In this document: positions 20,001-27,575 of the stretch, in pieces
Layout: each line of letters begins with the position of its first letter
Position numbering within the stretch: position 1 is the first letter of the stretch
From: Polyangiaceae bacterium
Lineage (GTDB): Bacteria; Myxococcota_A; Polyangia; Polyangiales; Polyangiaceae
Length of the DNA: 64,000 nucleotides
Assembly: GCA_013214025.1 (NCBI GenBank)
Contig: JABSRN010000037.1
Span: 1-64,000, forward strand
Direction of reading: 5' to 3'
Notes under the pieces: model-generated
The model's database searches: none
What the model was told of the DNA's origin: nothing
What the model saw: only the letters and a program-made list of their open reading frames with translations
Made by a program: the position numbers and the translations under genes

Positions 20001-20676
20001 CGTGCAAAAACAGATCGTCGGCACGGTTGACCGCACCCGCCAACATCACATCAGCATCTCCGTCAACAAGAGCGTCGCAGGCCAATTTGATGGCGTACAA
20101 AGAAGAGGCGCACGCGGCATCGAGTGCGTAGGCTGAAACTCCCAGTGACAGCGCTTCGGCCAGCAAGTGGGCTGGCAAGCCCGAGTTGAAGCGATTCTCC
20201 GGCGCGACTCCAGCTCGGTCGGCGACGAGCTCCGCCACCTCTCCATCCTGCGCGGACAGCCAATGCTCTTCAGCAAATCGGCACAAGGACTCGCTGGGGT
20301 AACTCAGATTACCGAAGATGGCGCCGACGCGCCGCGTGTTAAGAGACTGCACGCCCGACAGCGCCTCTCGTCCGCAATGCAGTATCCATTGCACCAAGGG
20401 ATCAAAGGAGCGCACGCGATCCGCCGATATGGCGAAACCCGACGGATCAAATATGTCTTCAAAGCCGCGAACGTAGCCACCACTATCGGACACGGTCTTG
20501 TCGTCCGTGTCCCCCAAGGAGCCCGTGACACGATCTCGACGGATCCCCCAGCGCTCGGCATCCACCTGGGATAAGAGGTCGCGACCTTCGGCTACAGCCT
20601 CCCAGAGCTGCTCGGGATTGAGGGCTCCGGGCAGGACACATGCCTGCCCAACAATGGCAATACGCGGAGCTTTCAT
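14068..20676 (-). CDS. pfa3: Pfa3, PUFA synthase subunit KS-CLF-four hotdog (DH)-AGPAT
   Basis: A 2202-residue PfaC-like megasynthase. Residues 1-435 are a ketosynthase with C189 (DAACASS), H324 (ECHATGT) and H360 (LGHLITVAG). Residues 465-790 are a chain-length factor in which the Cys site reads SAEELSG. A Pro-rich linker follows with a helix at 945-985. Four FabA-type hotdogs occupy about 1095-1245, 1305-1460, 1515-1660 and 1700-1850. The second and fourth keep the catalytic His (H1354 in EGHFKNDPCMPG, H1746 in KAHFFQDPVQPG); the first and third do not. The C-terminus (1925-2115) is an acylglycerolphosphate acyltransferase with EGTRS (2023-2027) and an NHQVAVE box, giving HX4E instead of HX4D. 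I see no acyltransferase (GHSxG) domain. AGPAT suggests direct transfer of product to lysophosphatidate. A GGAGGA site lies in the preceding stop. Confidence 0.92.
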   Translation of the reverse strand: MKAPRIAIVGQACVLPGALNPEQLWEAVAEGRDLLSQVDAERWGIRRDRVTGSLGDTDDKTVSDSGGYVRGFEDIFDPSGFAISADRVRSFDPLVQWILHCGREALSGVQSLNTRRVGAIFGNLSYPSESLCRFAEEHWLSAQDGEVAELVADRAGVAPENRFNSGLPAHLLAEALSLGVSAYALDAACASSLYAIKLACDALVDGDADVMLAGAVNRADDLFLHVGFTALGALSPTGRSRPFHPQADGLVPAEGAGLVALKRLDDAIRDGDEIHGVICGVGLSNDGRGKGLLVPSQAGQVRAVRAAYKTAALQPADISLLECHATGTILGDGTELRGITDVFGEDRPLVIGSLKANLGHLITVAGVAGLIKVLAAMRHKLRPPTPHADGQQLGESQLQLLSESEPWLSTNIRRAAVSAFGFGGNNAHLIVEEWRTPEREEQPTAREIPEHVTDSSSDDASTQRPEICVVAMGARSGDGQSVRDFAESLWEGGEPRCDELRVSIAGLRFPPRDLEETLPQQLMLFEAAREAVAQTRQTRLSPERTAIYVGMGCDPEICRHGARWRAAEWAAEWGQSDQWLSTTRDTFIRRLGPAGVLGAMPNVVANRLNSQLNLQGPSFTVSAEELSGVRALEIGRRALQRGEIDSAVVGAVDLSAEAVHEVAARSLLPEARHRGGDAAVVLVLRRLEDARRDGDKIWAVLREPGATNSQQLEWKLDGSSPALEPLLGHAHAASGLLGVAAAVMSCAVGRPPRGFELPQGTESPAELRLELSAMGGQHQTVIVAADRSLSPTDAESARRLLEDLAPPAEELGRGIVIPAHASFPQVPALQNAASGFMVPAPALPPVQSSPPRIKPSDTLSPPARGPRPARGPSLGDQPPAMSLGGSGPTISHARPAPKPAPRTPISGSLASLTTVGSSPRAAESRRITQVSPPDPQLAPSRQQAIDQLERYRAQLASVHQDFLTQQAAIHRQFLDVRESAIRLLIAQGSSSGEAVPTGEAAGVSQAAQEHFADNSTPLGPSGLAEIGDLPRQPEGAIVSQAVVPSVAPHTPDHPSSEAAFPTAQGAVGPSFTREDLLVHASGKISDLFGTAFVEQDQFDVQVRMPEPPLLLADRVTGIDAKPSSMGLGTVWTETDVHHDSWYLNDGYMPAGVMIEAGQADLFLISYLGIDAHNRGERAYRLLGCELTYHRSLPTAGETLRYQITVDGHARQGDTRLFFFYYDCVIDGQPVLSVRSGQAGFFTSTELDESAGVLWDPESQDIVSEPRLAPPRVRCGRSEFDEDRIAAFGRRELYETFGAGFELAQTHNRSPSFQSGKMCFIDRIEGLDVAGGPWKRGYARAITAISADDWFFEGHFKNDPCMPGTLMFEGCLQLMAFYLSSLGFSLDRDGWRFEPVPELAYQLQCRGQVLPSSKELVCEIFVEEVVDGEFPMVFADLLGTVDGVKAFHARRVGLQLVPDWPITNQPELLSEHIESKEVASVDGFDFGYASLLACAWGRPSNAFGPMYQRFDGTRRVARLPGPPYHFMSRVVSVEGGIGVLEAGAEVTIEYDVPREAWYFRESPSGSMPYAVLLEAVLQPCGWLASYVGSALTTDTDLKFRNLDGVGTVHREVWPDSGTLRTEVKLCSVSRSGTMILQSFDVQCFCGDELVYELDTGFGFFPAEALANQVGLPTNDAVREQLSREPSGVIDLTQRDSSFLEGTARLADPMLLMIDRITGWEPQGGAAGLGWLRAEKDVDPSEWFFKAHFFQDPVQPGSLGLEAMAQLLQFFILQNNCHAELRSPRFEAIASGESMTWKYRGQVVPSNRVISTTLEITEVLREPGKITAFADASLWVDGKRIYEAKHLGMRLAETPSDERHRPLASDLSPSPVSGLVEPPSLQLPAVADYWRQQLQIEAWAGEDVCRALVESCVGRVLVADGSALDAVRGQSVVFVANHQVAVESTAFSILASAYFGAPLLALSKAENRNHWLETIMRHVFSHPRVTNPLIPRHFQRKQPHQLPQLLSELAREMTASGRSLLVHVEGTRSLSCTVPTSKMSGVLLDMALENGFPVVPVRFHGGLPRSPVPARLEYPYLMARQDHYIGKPILPGELLPLNYKERSARIVDAINALGCAPAEESPATPNEALQASASRWATQRDVSAEVGALYCALRDLPDVSGEGAVLLSRIERGALLDASPPVDAEEEWLETLVRYFTGTIAPST

Positions 20677-20680
20677 TAGC

Positions 20681-20686
20681 TCCTCC
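20681..20686 (-). promoter_or_regulatory. Strong Shine-Dalgarno of pfa3 overlapping the pfa2 stop
   Basis: On the minus strand GGAGGA overlaps the last base of the pfa2 TAG and stands six bases before the pfa3 ATG at 20676. It fixes the pfa3 start and indicates translational coupling of the two giant subunits. Confidence 0.7.
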
Positions 20687-23600
20687 TAGGCGCGCGGGCG
20701 CGGGCCACTAGGCTGCATGGGCGGGCTGTCCGCAAGACAGTGCAGTTCCACGCCTCGCAGTTCGGCAAGTACTCCGCCGGCCGCGTCTACGAAGTGCACA
20801 TCGCAAAGAGCCCGGTCGCCGAGTAACTCACGACGACGGAGCCGTGCTTGTTTCACGTCAGAGGGTCGATAGTTCGCGAACACGTGATAGCCGGCGATGC
20901 TCGTCGGAAGCGAAGCGCGATCCATCGCAGTCTCCACCCAGAGAAGCGCCATCTGCAGTCCCGCATCGATCTGAGCCACGTCGAGCTGATAGTCGCCTGC
21001 CCATCCCAGATCACTCTGCGGCTTGAGACAGGCACCGACTCCGGTCTCACTACGGTGGGTGAGCGCGCTGATCGCTTGGAACTGCGGGCCGTGAAAGAGC
21101 ACTCCGCCGTACACTGCCCCGGAATCTCCACCCGGAGCCATGGACGCAGGCGCTTGACTCGATGTCAGAGGCAACGAGGCATCCAGTTCGATGGTCGCTG
21201 AATAGTGTTCTCGACCGCTGGCGCTATGCAAACTCGCCGATAGGGTGGCACTGCTCCCGTTCGAGAGCTGCTTGAGCCGGACCGTGAAAGCATCCGCCTG
21301 AGTGTCAAAATCCGGAAGGCGAATACCCGACTGGACCTTGAGATTTCTGCAGGCGACAAAGCGGAGATCCGAGCGGTAAGCGACCGCGGCACGCGCGAAC
21401 AATTCAATGACCAGTGCTACCGGCACCACCACGTGGCCCGCGAGCCGGTGATCCGCGAGGCTGGGAAAGGTACGGCGGCCAATGCGCACGCCGTAGGGAT
21501 TCGGTGCCACGCTGCGTCCGGCGCCTAACGATGTGCCTCCGATGGTGCTGCCAACGACCAATTCGGTGCCTTGGGAAGGTGCCGCGGTAGCCAGCTCTCT
21601 TAGGAACACCGCTGCGCCCGCGGACAGCGAGATGAGCCCGACGCCCTGGGAGGCGAAATGTTCGGCGAGTTGCGGCGTCACCATGCCGCCAGCCCACGGT
21701 CCCCAGTTGAGTGCCCGCACCCAACAATCGCCGCGGCGCTTTGCCTCGTAATTCGCCGCTTTGTTCAGAACCTCGTTGGCCATGGCGTAATCGCACTGGC
21801 CTTGATTTCCTGTCCGGGCCGCGACGCTGGAGAACAGACAAATGCCGCGAATCGAATCCTGTTCGGTCAACTCCAGCAGGAGTCGCAGAGAGTCCAACTT
21901 CGTGTCCACCACGGCCGCAAATTGTGCGGAAGTTTTCTCCTCAATTCGCTTGTCAGCCAGAATACCGGCGCCATGAACCAGAAGACGAATGCCGCCCAGC
22001 TCCTGCCGCACCTCCGCTAGAGCCGCAGTAAGCTCATCCGCACGCGTTACATCAACTCGGAAGTATTTGGCACGACCGCCTAGTTCCTCGATATGGCGGA
22101 GGGTGTTGGCGATCTCTCGACTGGCCATGATGCCTTGAGCCTGGGCGGAGAGCTCACGGGGTGTGGGCGCTTCACCCGCAGCGCGCGCCACTTCCAATAG
22201 GCTGCTACGCAGGCTGAGCTCGTCCGTGACACTAGCGACCGCGGGATCCTCTTGCAGCAATTCGGACCGCCCGAATAAGGCGAAGGAACATTTGGCGTTC
22301 GCCGCCAACGCCTCCAGACACGCCGCTGTGACGCCTCTAGCTCCGCCTGTGGCGACTACCACTGCGTCCGAATCCAGCTGGATCCCGCCGCCGCTAGCCT
22401 CCGGCGCCTTGACCAAGCGCAGGGCCGTCCGTTCGCCCAAGCGTCCCAAGCCGATTTCACGCTGTGTGCCACCGCCGACCAACTCCTCCGCAATAGCCTC
22501 GGCGATTTCAGCCGCCGAACGCTCGCCGCAGTCGATGTCGATCGCGCGTGTATCCGCGAGAGCCCACTCGGAAGCCGCAGTTTTTACTAGGCCGGGCAGG
22601 CCGCCCATCCAGAATCGAGCGGAACCGCTCAAACCGAAGTCACCGCCGGTGTCTTGAACAGTCACGAACAAGCCGCCGACCGCCGTCATGGTCGGCGCCA
22701 TGCTCTGGGCAGTCGCGAAGCCTCGTGAACGAACGTCCCGGGCCGAGTCGTAGCCCGCATCCTGGTTGAGCCCCTGGAGGAACAGCACCGCGTCCGCACC
22801 CGCCGGAAGCTCGTGATTCACCTCGGATGTGATTCCTCGCAAATCGAGGGCGCGCTGAAGTTCCACAGCCACCCCGCGATCGTCGGGCACAATCACCACC
22901 GACTTGGCGAGCATGAGCGAACCAGCAGCGACACCCGGTCGCGCCAAGTCATAGCTCTGCAGCTCAAGCCGCTCGACGGAATCCGTGACCGCTTGTTGAT
23001 CGGCGTCTACGGACTGGCTAACCCGCTGACCTATCGGCGGAGCAACAGAGGGCGCGGTGATCGGAGCCGTGTCCGCAACGCTCGCTTCCAGATACTGGAC
23101 GATGGCACCCAGGGTTTTGAGCGTGGCCATCTCGGAAGCGTCCAGATCGGGTAGGGCCGGCGCGCGTTCCCGCACGGCGCTCAAGATCTCAACGCGCTTA
23201 ATCGAATCGATGCCGAGATCCGCCTCGAGATCCATCTCGAGGGACAACATATCTTCGGGGTAGCCCGTCTTCTCGCCGACCACCGACAACATCAACGCCG
23301 TGAGATCTTTGACGGCGGGGGGGGGGGCGGCTGGGACGGCTGGGGCCGTCGGGGCGGCCGTCAGCCTTGCAGAGGGCAAACGAGCGGCGAGATAGTCCAC
23401 GATTTGCCCCAGAGAACGAAGCGCCGCCATCTCAGAGGCATCAAGATCTGGCAGACCGGGCGCCTGCTCCCTCACGGCACTCAAGATCTCAACGCGCTTA
23501 ATCGAATCGATACCGAGATCTGCTTCGAGATCCATCTCAGCGGACAACATATCCGCGGGGTAGCCCGTCTTCTCTCCGACCACCTGGAGCATCAGCGCGT

Positions 23601-26600
23601 GGATGTCTAAGCTTTCCCCACCAGCGGGTGCCGGGGCTGCCGGCAACACCGGCGCGGCGCCTGCGTCGGTCACGCCGGTGTTGCCTGATGCCGCCACCAC
23701 TAGCGGGCCACCGAGGGCCGCATCTAGGTAGCTGGCTATTTCCCCAAGGGTCTTCAGCGCCGCCATTTCGGAGGCGTCGAGATCTGGCAAACCGGGCGCA
23801 CGCTCGCAGACCGAGCTCAAGATTTCCACCCGCTTGATCGAGTCGATACCGAGATCCGCTTCCAGATCCATTTCCATGGCGAGCATGTCCTCGGGGTATC
23901 CGGTCTTTTCAGCCACTACGCTGAGCATCAGCTCTTGCACACCACCGCCAACCTCCGCGACTCGCGATGTCTCCGCGTGGGTGCTGGGTTTCGGAGAGCT
24001 GACGGCGGTCAGTACGACCGCCGCCGGCGCTACCGCGACACCCCGACTGGTCGCTTGATGACCCAAGCTAACCGCTGACGGCGTCGGCTGCTGCGACGCG
24101 CCGGTGGACAAGTCGGGGGACAGCGCTTGCCCACCGAAAGCATCCGCCCCTAGGGTCGTGAGCGTCTCCACCCGGAGAGGTGTCGCGACGGCCTTGCCAG
24201 CGATCAAACCGGAAAGCCCGTTCAACGCAGCCTCCGCCGATCGCAGGAATGCGGAATGGGTCTCCGCCATGGTTTGCTGGAACTGCGCGTGAGCCTCCGC
24301 CGTTTGGCGTTGGCTCTCCTCGAACACTCGCAAGAAAGCATCGTCCACAACCGCTGGGGTAGCCGCTGCTGGGGTAGCCGCTGCGGGGGTAGCCGCTGCC
24401 GACAAGTCCTGTCCAGCGAACGGTCCAGGAGCAGTCACTCCTCGTTCGGTGTTGGCGTGAACGTGGACGGGACTCGATACACCACCAGATGTCTCAGACG
24501 CTGCGGTCTCCGACACGGCTGTACCCAATTTCAGACGACTCAGACCCGGCTCGCCCAGACTCGGACGGCACAGACTCGGACGGCCCAGACTCGGACGGCC
24601 CAGACTCGGTGCTCCGGCGAGATCGGGAGCCGTCGCCGCCACTGCATCCGCGGTGGAGAGTGTCGCCGCTTCGGCGACCGGTTTCGGCAAATCCGCTGTC
24701 CCACCCGGTGGGGGGTACGGCTTGTTGAAGCTCGTGCCGCTCAGCTTGAGCGCCATCTTCGCGGGCACTCGCTGCCGGGGATCCGCCGGTTGCCGCTCGC
24801 GCTCCCATAACACGTCGAAGCTCATGGCTCGCTGACTGTGCACCGCCAGCTGAGAGAGACCCTGGAGCAGACTGGACCACTCGCAGCGTCCCTTTCGATC
24901 GAAAGCGATGGCGCGATGGGGCCGCCCCTTGAGAATATGACCCACCAGGTTGCTGAGAACGCGGCCCGGGCCGACCTCCAAGAAAGTACGGATACCCGAG
25001 TCGTACATGGCCTCCACTTCGTCTACGAAGCGGACAGGTTTTGCGATCTGAGCCGACAGAGTTTTTCGAATCGCCTCAGCGCCGGCCTCATAGGGCAGAG
25101 CCGTGGTGTTACTGTACACCGGCACGTCCATGTCTTCGAAAGGCACGCCCGCCAAAAACTCCGCGAAGGGCCCTTCGGAATCTGCCACGACCGATGAGTG
25201 GAAGGCCGTCGCGACATCCAAGTGGGTGAACGAGGTGGCCGCCTCCGCCAGCGAGCATTCCACAGCTTCAATGGCGGCGCGTCGACCGCTGAGCACCACC
25301 TGCTTGGGGCTGTTGTGGTTGGCCAGCGTCACGTCGATATTCGAGCGCTCCACCAGCTCTTGAACCTGCTCGATCGATGCCGAGACCGATGTCATCGCGC
25401 CATCCGTGCCTGCAGCATCCCGCATCAGCTGACCACGCCGAAACGCCACGCTCATAAAATCTTTGGCACTCAAAGCACCGCTGGCAAATAGCGCCGTCAG
25501 TTCGCCAAAGCTGTGCCCCCCGTAGGCTGCAGCGTTGAGACCCAAGCCGCGCGCGATTTGAAACAGCGCCATGCTGTGCGCGCCAATGGCAGGCTGCGCC
25601 CATTCGGTACGAACGAGCTGAGCGCGCTGAGCGTCGGTCCTGGCCTGATCAAAACAACTCCGCGGGTGCACGATCTCGTGCAAGGGCATTTCGCCGGCTT
25701 CAGTGGCGGTCGCGATATCGTCCCACACCTCGCGAGCAGTATCGGAATGCATGAGCAGGCCTGCTCCCATCCCAACATATTGGCTCCCCTGCCCGGGGAA
25801 GAGAATGCCGAGGGCGCCGCTCGGCAACTCGTCCGTCGAAGCTGAGGTCGAAAACTCGATACCATCGGGGGTCGAGAGATCTTGCCCACGGGAGCCAATC
25901 TCCGCCGCCTTGTGCAACTTCGCGATGAGATCTTCGTCGGAGCTCGCCGTGATTCCCACGCGCACAGTGGCCGTCGCGTCAAAGCTGCGCTGGGAACTAT
26001 AGGCTAGGTAACGCAGCACACCAGCTGAGTCGCTCCGCCCCGCCCATTTCATGAGATCTTCTCTGAGCTCCGCCGTTGAGTCGGCGCTCAACAACACGAG
26101 CTCGCTGGGACGGCAAGCCAGGCGGCAGGCCCCGTGCTCGCCCCGATACTCTTCCAGCGCGATGTGGAAGTTGGAGCCGCCGAAACCGAAGGAGCTGACC
26201 GAAGCCCGACGCGGCTTGTCGCTGGACTGGATCCACGGCTTGGACTTCGTGTTGAGGTAGAAAGGACTGTTTTCGATATCGAGCTTCGGATTGGGCTGAT
26301 CGACTTTGATCGTGGGCGGCAACACCTTGTGATGCAGAGCCATCACTGCCTTGAACAAGCCGGCCGCACCCGCCGCGGCTTTAGTGTGCCCGATCTGGCT
26401 CTTGACCGAACCGACCGCGCACCAATTCTTTTTATCGGGATTGGCCTCGGTGAACACCGTGCGAAGACCGCCAAACTCCGCCGCATCTCCTGCGATGGTT
26501 CCGGTCCCGTGGGCTTCCACGAGCTGAACCGTGTCGGCGCCATAGCCGGCTTGCTCGTAAGCGCGACGCATCGCGCGTGCCTGGCCTTCCGACACGGGTG

Positions 26601-27552
26601 CATAGACGCTCTTGGAGCGTCCGTCAGACGATGTCCCGACGCCGCGAATGACAGCATAAATTCTATCACCGGCAGCCTCGGCATCCTCCAGGCGTTTCAG
26701 CGCCACCATGCCGATGCCCTCGCCGAGCAAGGTACCGTCCGCACTCTCGGAAAAAGGTCGACAGTCGCCCGATTTGGACAGGGCGGGTGTCTTGCTAAAA
26801 CACATGTACATGAAGATGTCGTTCATGGTGTCCGCACCGCCGGCGATCACGAGATCCGACTGACCCAAACGCAGTTCGTTGACACCCATGGACAGGGCGG
26901 AGAATGTGCTCGCGCAGGCCGCGTCGGTAACGCAGTTGGTTCCACCCAGGTCCAAGCGATTCGCGATGCGCCCGGCGACGACATTTCCGAGCACGCCAGG
27001 GAAGGTGCTTTCTTGCCAGGGCACGTAGTGAGACGCGATGCGCTCGCAGGCTTCGTTGACCTTGGATTCGGGCAGCCCCATCTCGCGGAGGGATTTCACC
27101 CAGATGGGCCGTTGGAGACGACTCACCATGGAGCCGAGCAGTTCTTGGGCGGAGGTGATTCCTAGAATCACGCTGGTGCGAGCCCGCAGCTCATCCGAAA
27201 ATTGTGTACCGCAGGCGTCATCCAAAACTTTTTGCGCCACGATCAGAGCCAACAGCTGAGTGGTATCGGTTGCCGACATGATCGTCGGCGGCACTCCCCA
27301 AGCCAGCGGGTCAAAATCCACCTCGGGCAGGAACGCGCCTCGTTTGCTGTAGGTCTTGTCCGGCGCCGTCGGATCCGGATCGTAGTAGTCGTCGATTAAC
27401 CAATGACCGGGCGGAACATCGGTAACGAGATCGGAGCCTGCTAGGATGTCCGACCAAAAGCCCGCGGCGTCCACGGACCCTGGAAAGAGTGCGCTCACCC
27501 CGACGACAGCGATGGAACAAGACTCAGGTTTTGATTCGGAAGAAGACTTCAT
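20686..27552 (-). CDS. pfa2: Pfa2, PUFA synthase subunit KS-MAT-ACP3-KR-DH
   Basis: A 2288-residue PfaA-like protein. The ketosynthase (10-470) has C213 (DAACAST), H348 (EAHGTGT) and H389 (IGHTKAAAG). The malonyl-CoA transacylase (580-880) has S681 (GGHSFGE) and H785 (AFHSSVV). A low-complexity linker with a PSLGR repeat and a helix (1070-1110) precedes three acyl carrier domains, each with LGIDSIKRVEIL (S1238, S1350, S1450). The ketoreductase (about 1530-2015) has ATGGARGVT, a Ser in FSSVA and Y1922 (CDYAMAN). A C-terminal PKS-type dehydratase-like double hotdog (2030-2275) has HRLAGHVVVP. It builds the chain from malonyl units with Pfa1 and Pfa3. Three ACPs is at the low end; ACP number is known to scale yield in other Pfa systems. 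An 11-G run lies between ACP2 and ACP3. Confidence 0.93.
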   Translation of the reverse strand: MKSSSESKPESCSIAVVGVSALFPGSVDAAGFWSDILAGSDLVTDVPPGHWLIDDYYDPDPTAPDKTYSKRGAFLPEVDFDPLAWGVPPTIMSATDTTQLLALIVAQKVLDDACGTQFSDELRARTSVILGITSAQELLGSMVSRLQRPIWVKSLREMGLPESKVNEACERIASHYVPWQESTFPGVLGNVVAGRIANRLDLGGTNCVTDAACASTFSALSMGVNELRLGQSDLVIAGGADTMNDIFMYMCFSKTPALSKSGDCRPFSESADGTLLGEGIGMVALKRLEDAEAAGDRIYAVIRGVGTSSDGRSKSVYAPVSEGQARAMRRAYEQAGYGADTVQLVEAHGTGTIAGDAAEFGGLRTVFTEANPDKKNWCAVGSVKSQIGHTKAAAGAAGLFKAVMALHHKVLPPTIKVDQPNPKLDIENSPFYLNTKSKPWIQSSDKPRRASVSSFGFGGSNFHIALEEYRGEHGACRLACRPSELVLLSADSTAELREDLMKWAGRSDSAGVLRYLAYSSQRSFDATATVRVGITASSDEDLIAKLHKAAEIGSRGQDLSTPDGIEFSTSASTDELPSGALGILFPGQGSQYVGMGAGLLMHSDTAREVWDDIATATEAGEMPLHEIVHPRSCFDQARTDAQRAQLVRTEWAQPAIGAHSMALFQIARGLGLNAAAYGGHSFGELTALFASGALSAKDFMSVAFRRGQLMRDAAGTDGAMTSVSASIEQVQELVERSNIDVTLANHNSPKQVVLSGRRAAIEAVECSLAEAATSFTHLDVATAFHSSVVADSEGPFAEFLAGVPFEDMDVPVYSNTTALPYEAGAEAIRKTLSAQIAKPVRFVDEVEAMYDSGIRTFLEVGPGRVLSNLVGHILKGRPHRAIAFDRKGRCEWSSLLQGLSQLAVHSQRAMSFDVLWERERQPADPRQRVPAKMALKLSGTSFNKPYPPPGGTADLPKPVAEAATLSTADAVAATAPDLAGAPSLGRPSLGRPSLCRPSLGEPGLSRLKLGTAVSETAASETSGGVSSPVHVHANTERGVTAPGPFAGQDLSAAATPAAATPAAATPAVVDDAFLRVFEESQRQTAEAHAQFQQTMAETHSAFLRSAEAALNGLSGLIAGKAVATPLRVETLTTLGADAFGGQALSPDLSTGASQQPTPSAVSLGHQATSRGVAVAPAAVVLTAVSSPKPSTHAETSRVAEVGGGVQELMLSVVAEKTGYPEDMLAMEMDLEADLGIDSIKRVEILSSVCERAPGLPDLDASEMAALKTLGEIASYLDAALGGPLVVAASGNTGVTDAGAAPVLPAAPAPAGGESLDIHALMLQVVGEKTGYPADMLSAEMDLEADLGIDSIKRVEILSAVREQAPGLPDLDASEMAALRSLGQIVDYLAARLPSARLTAAPTAPAVPAAPPPAVKDLTALMLSVVGEKTGYPEDMLSLEMDLEADLGIDSIKRVEILSAVRERAPALPDLDASEMATLKTLGAIVQYLEASVADTAPITAPSVAPPIGQRVSQSVDADQQAVTDSVERLELQSYDLARPGVAAGSLMLAKSVVIVPDDRGVAVELQRALDLRGITSEVNHELPAGADAVLFLQGLNQDAGYDSARDVRSRGFATAQSMAPTMTAVGGLFVTVQDTGGDFGLSGSARFWMGGLPGLVKTAASEWALADTRAIDIDCGERSAAEIAEAIAEELVGGGTQREIGLGRLGERTALRLVKAPEASGGGIQLDSDAVVVATGGARGVTAACLEALAANAKCSFALFGRSELLQEDPAVASVTDELSLRSSLLEVARAAGEAPTPRELSAQAQGIMASREIANTLRHIEELGGRAKYFRVDVTRADELTAALAEVRQELGGIRLLVHGAGILADKRIEEKTSAQFAAVVDTKLDSLRLLLELTEQDSIRGICLFSSVAARTGNQGQCDYAMANEVLNKAANYEAKRRGDCWVRALNWGPWAGGMVTPQLAEHFASQGVGLISLSAGAAVFLRELATAAPSQGTELVVGSTIGGTSLGAGRSVAPNPYGVRIGRRTFPSLADHRLAGHVVVPVALVIELFARAAVAYRSDLRFVACRNLKVQSGIRLPDFDTQADAFTVRLKQLSNGSSATLSASLHSASGREHYSATIELDASLPLTSSQAPASMAPGGDSGAVYGGVLFHGPQFQAISALTHRSETGVGACLKPQSDLGWAGDYQLDVAQIDAGLQMALLWVETAMDRASLPTSIAGYHVFANYRPSDVKQARLRRRELLGDRALCDVHFVDAAGGVLAELRGVELHCLADSPPMQPSGPRPRA
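23209..23943 (-). repeat. Three tandem acyl-carrier-domain repeats within pfa2
   Basis: Three near-identical segments encode the ACPs at protein residues about 1205-1275, 1318-1388 and 1418-1488. Each contains the EKTGYP, MDLEADLGIDSIKRVEILS and PDLDASEMA blocks. High nucleotide identity between copies makes unequal crossing-over, and so changes in ACP number, plausible. Confidence 0.85.
24352..24400. repeat. 15-bp tandem repeat in pfa2 linker (AATPA units)
   Basis: The unit AGCCGCTGCTGGGGT repeats about three times with small changes and encodes an Ala-Ala-Thr-Pro-Ala series at residues 1052-1067, just before the linker helix. It is in frame and probably acts as a flexible tether. Confidence 0.75.
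24554..24610. repeat. 15-bp tandem repeat in pfa2 linker (RPSLG units)
   Basis: The unit GGCCCAGACTCGGAC recurs about four times and encodes Pro-Ser-Leu-Gly/Cys-Arg repeats at residues 982-1000 between the transacylase and the carrier domains. The period is a multiple of three, so copy changes keep the frame. Confidence 0.75.
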
Positions 27553-27575
27553 AGCTATCAGTTGATGACTCGGGC

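Noticed and set aside
26134-27165. A 343-residue + strand frame antisense to the pfa2 ketosynthase
   Set aside because: It mirrors codon structure of the ketosynthase; no recognisable domain, and the minus-strand gene is certain.
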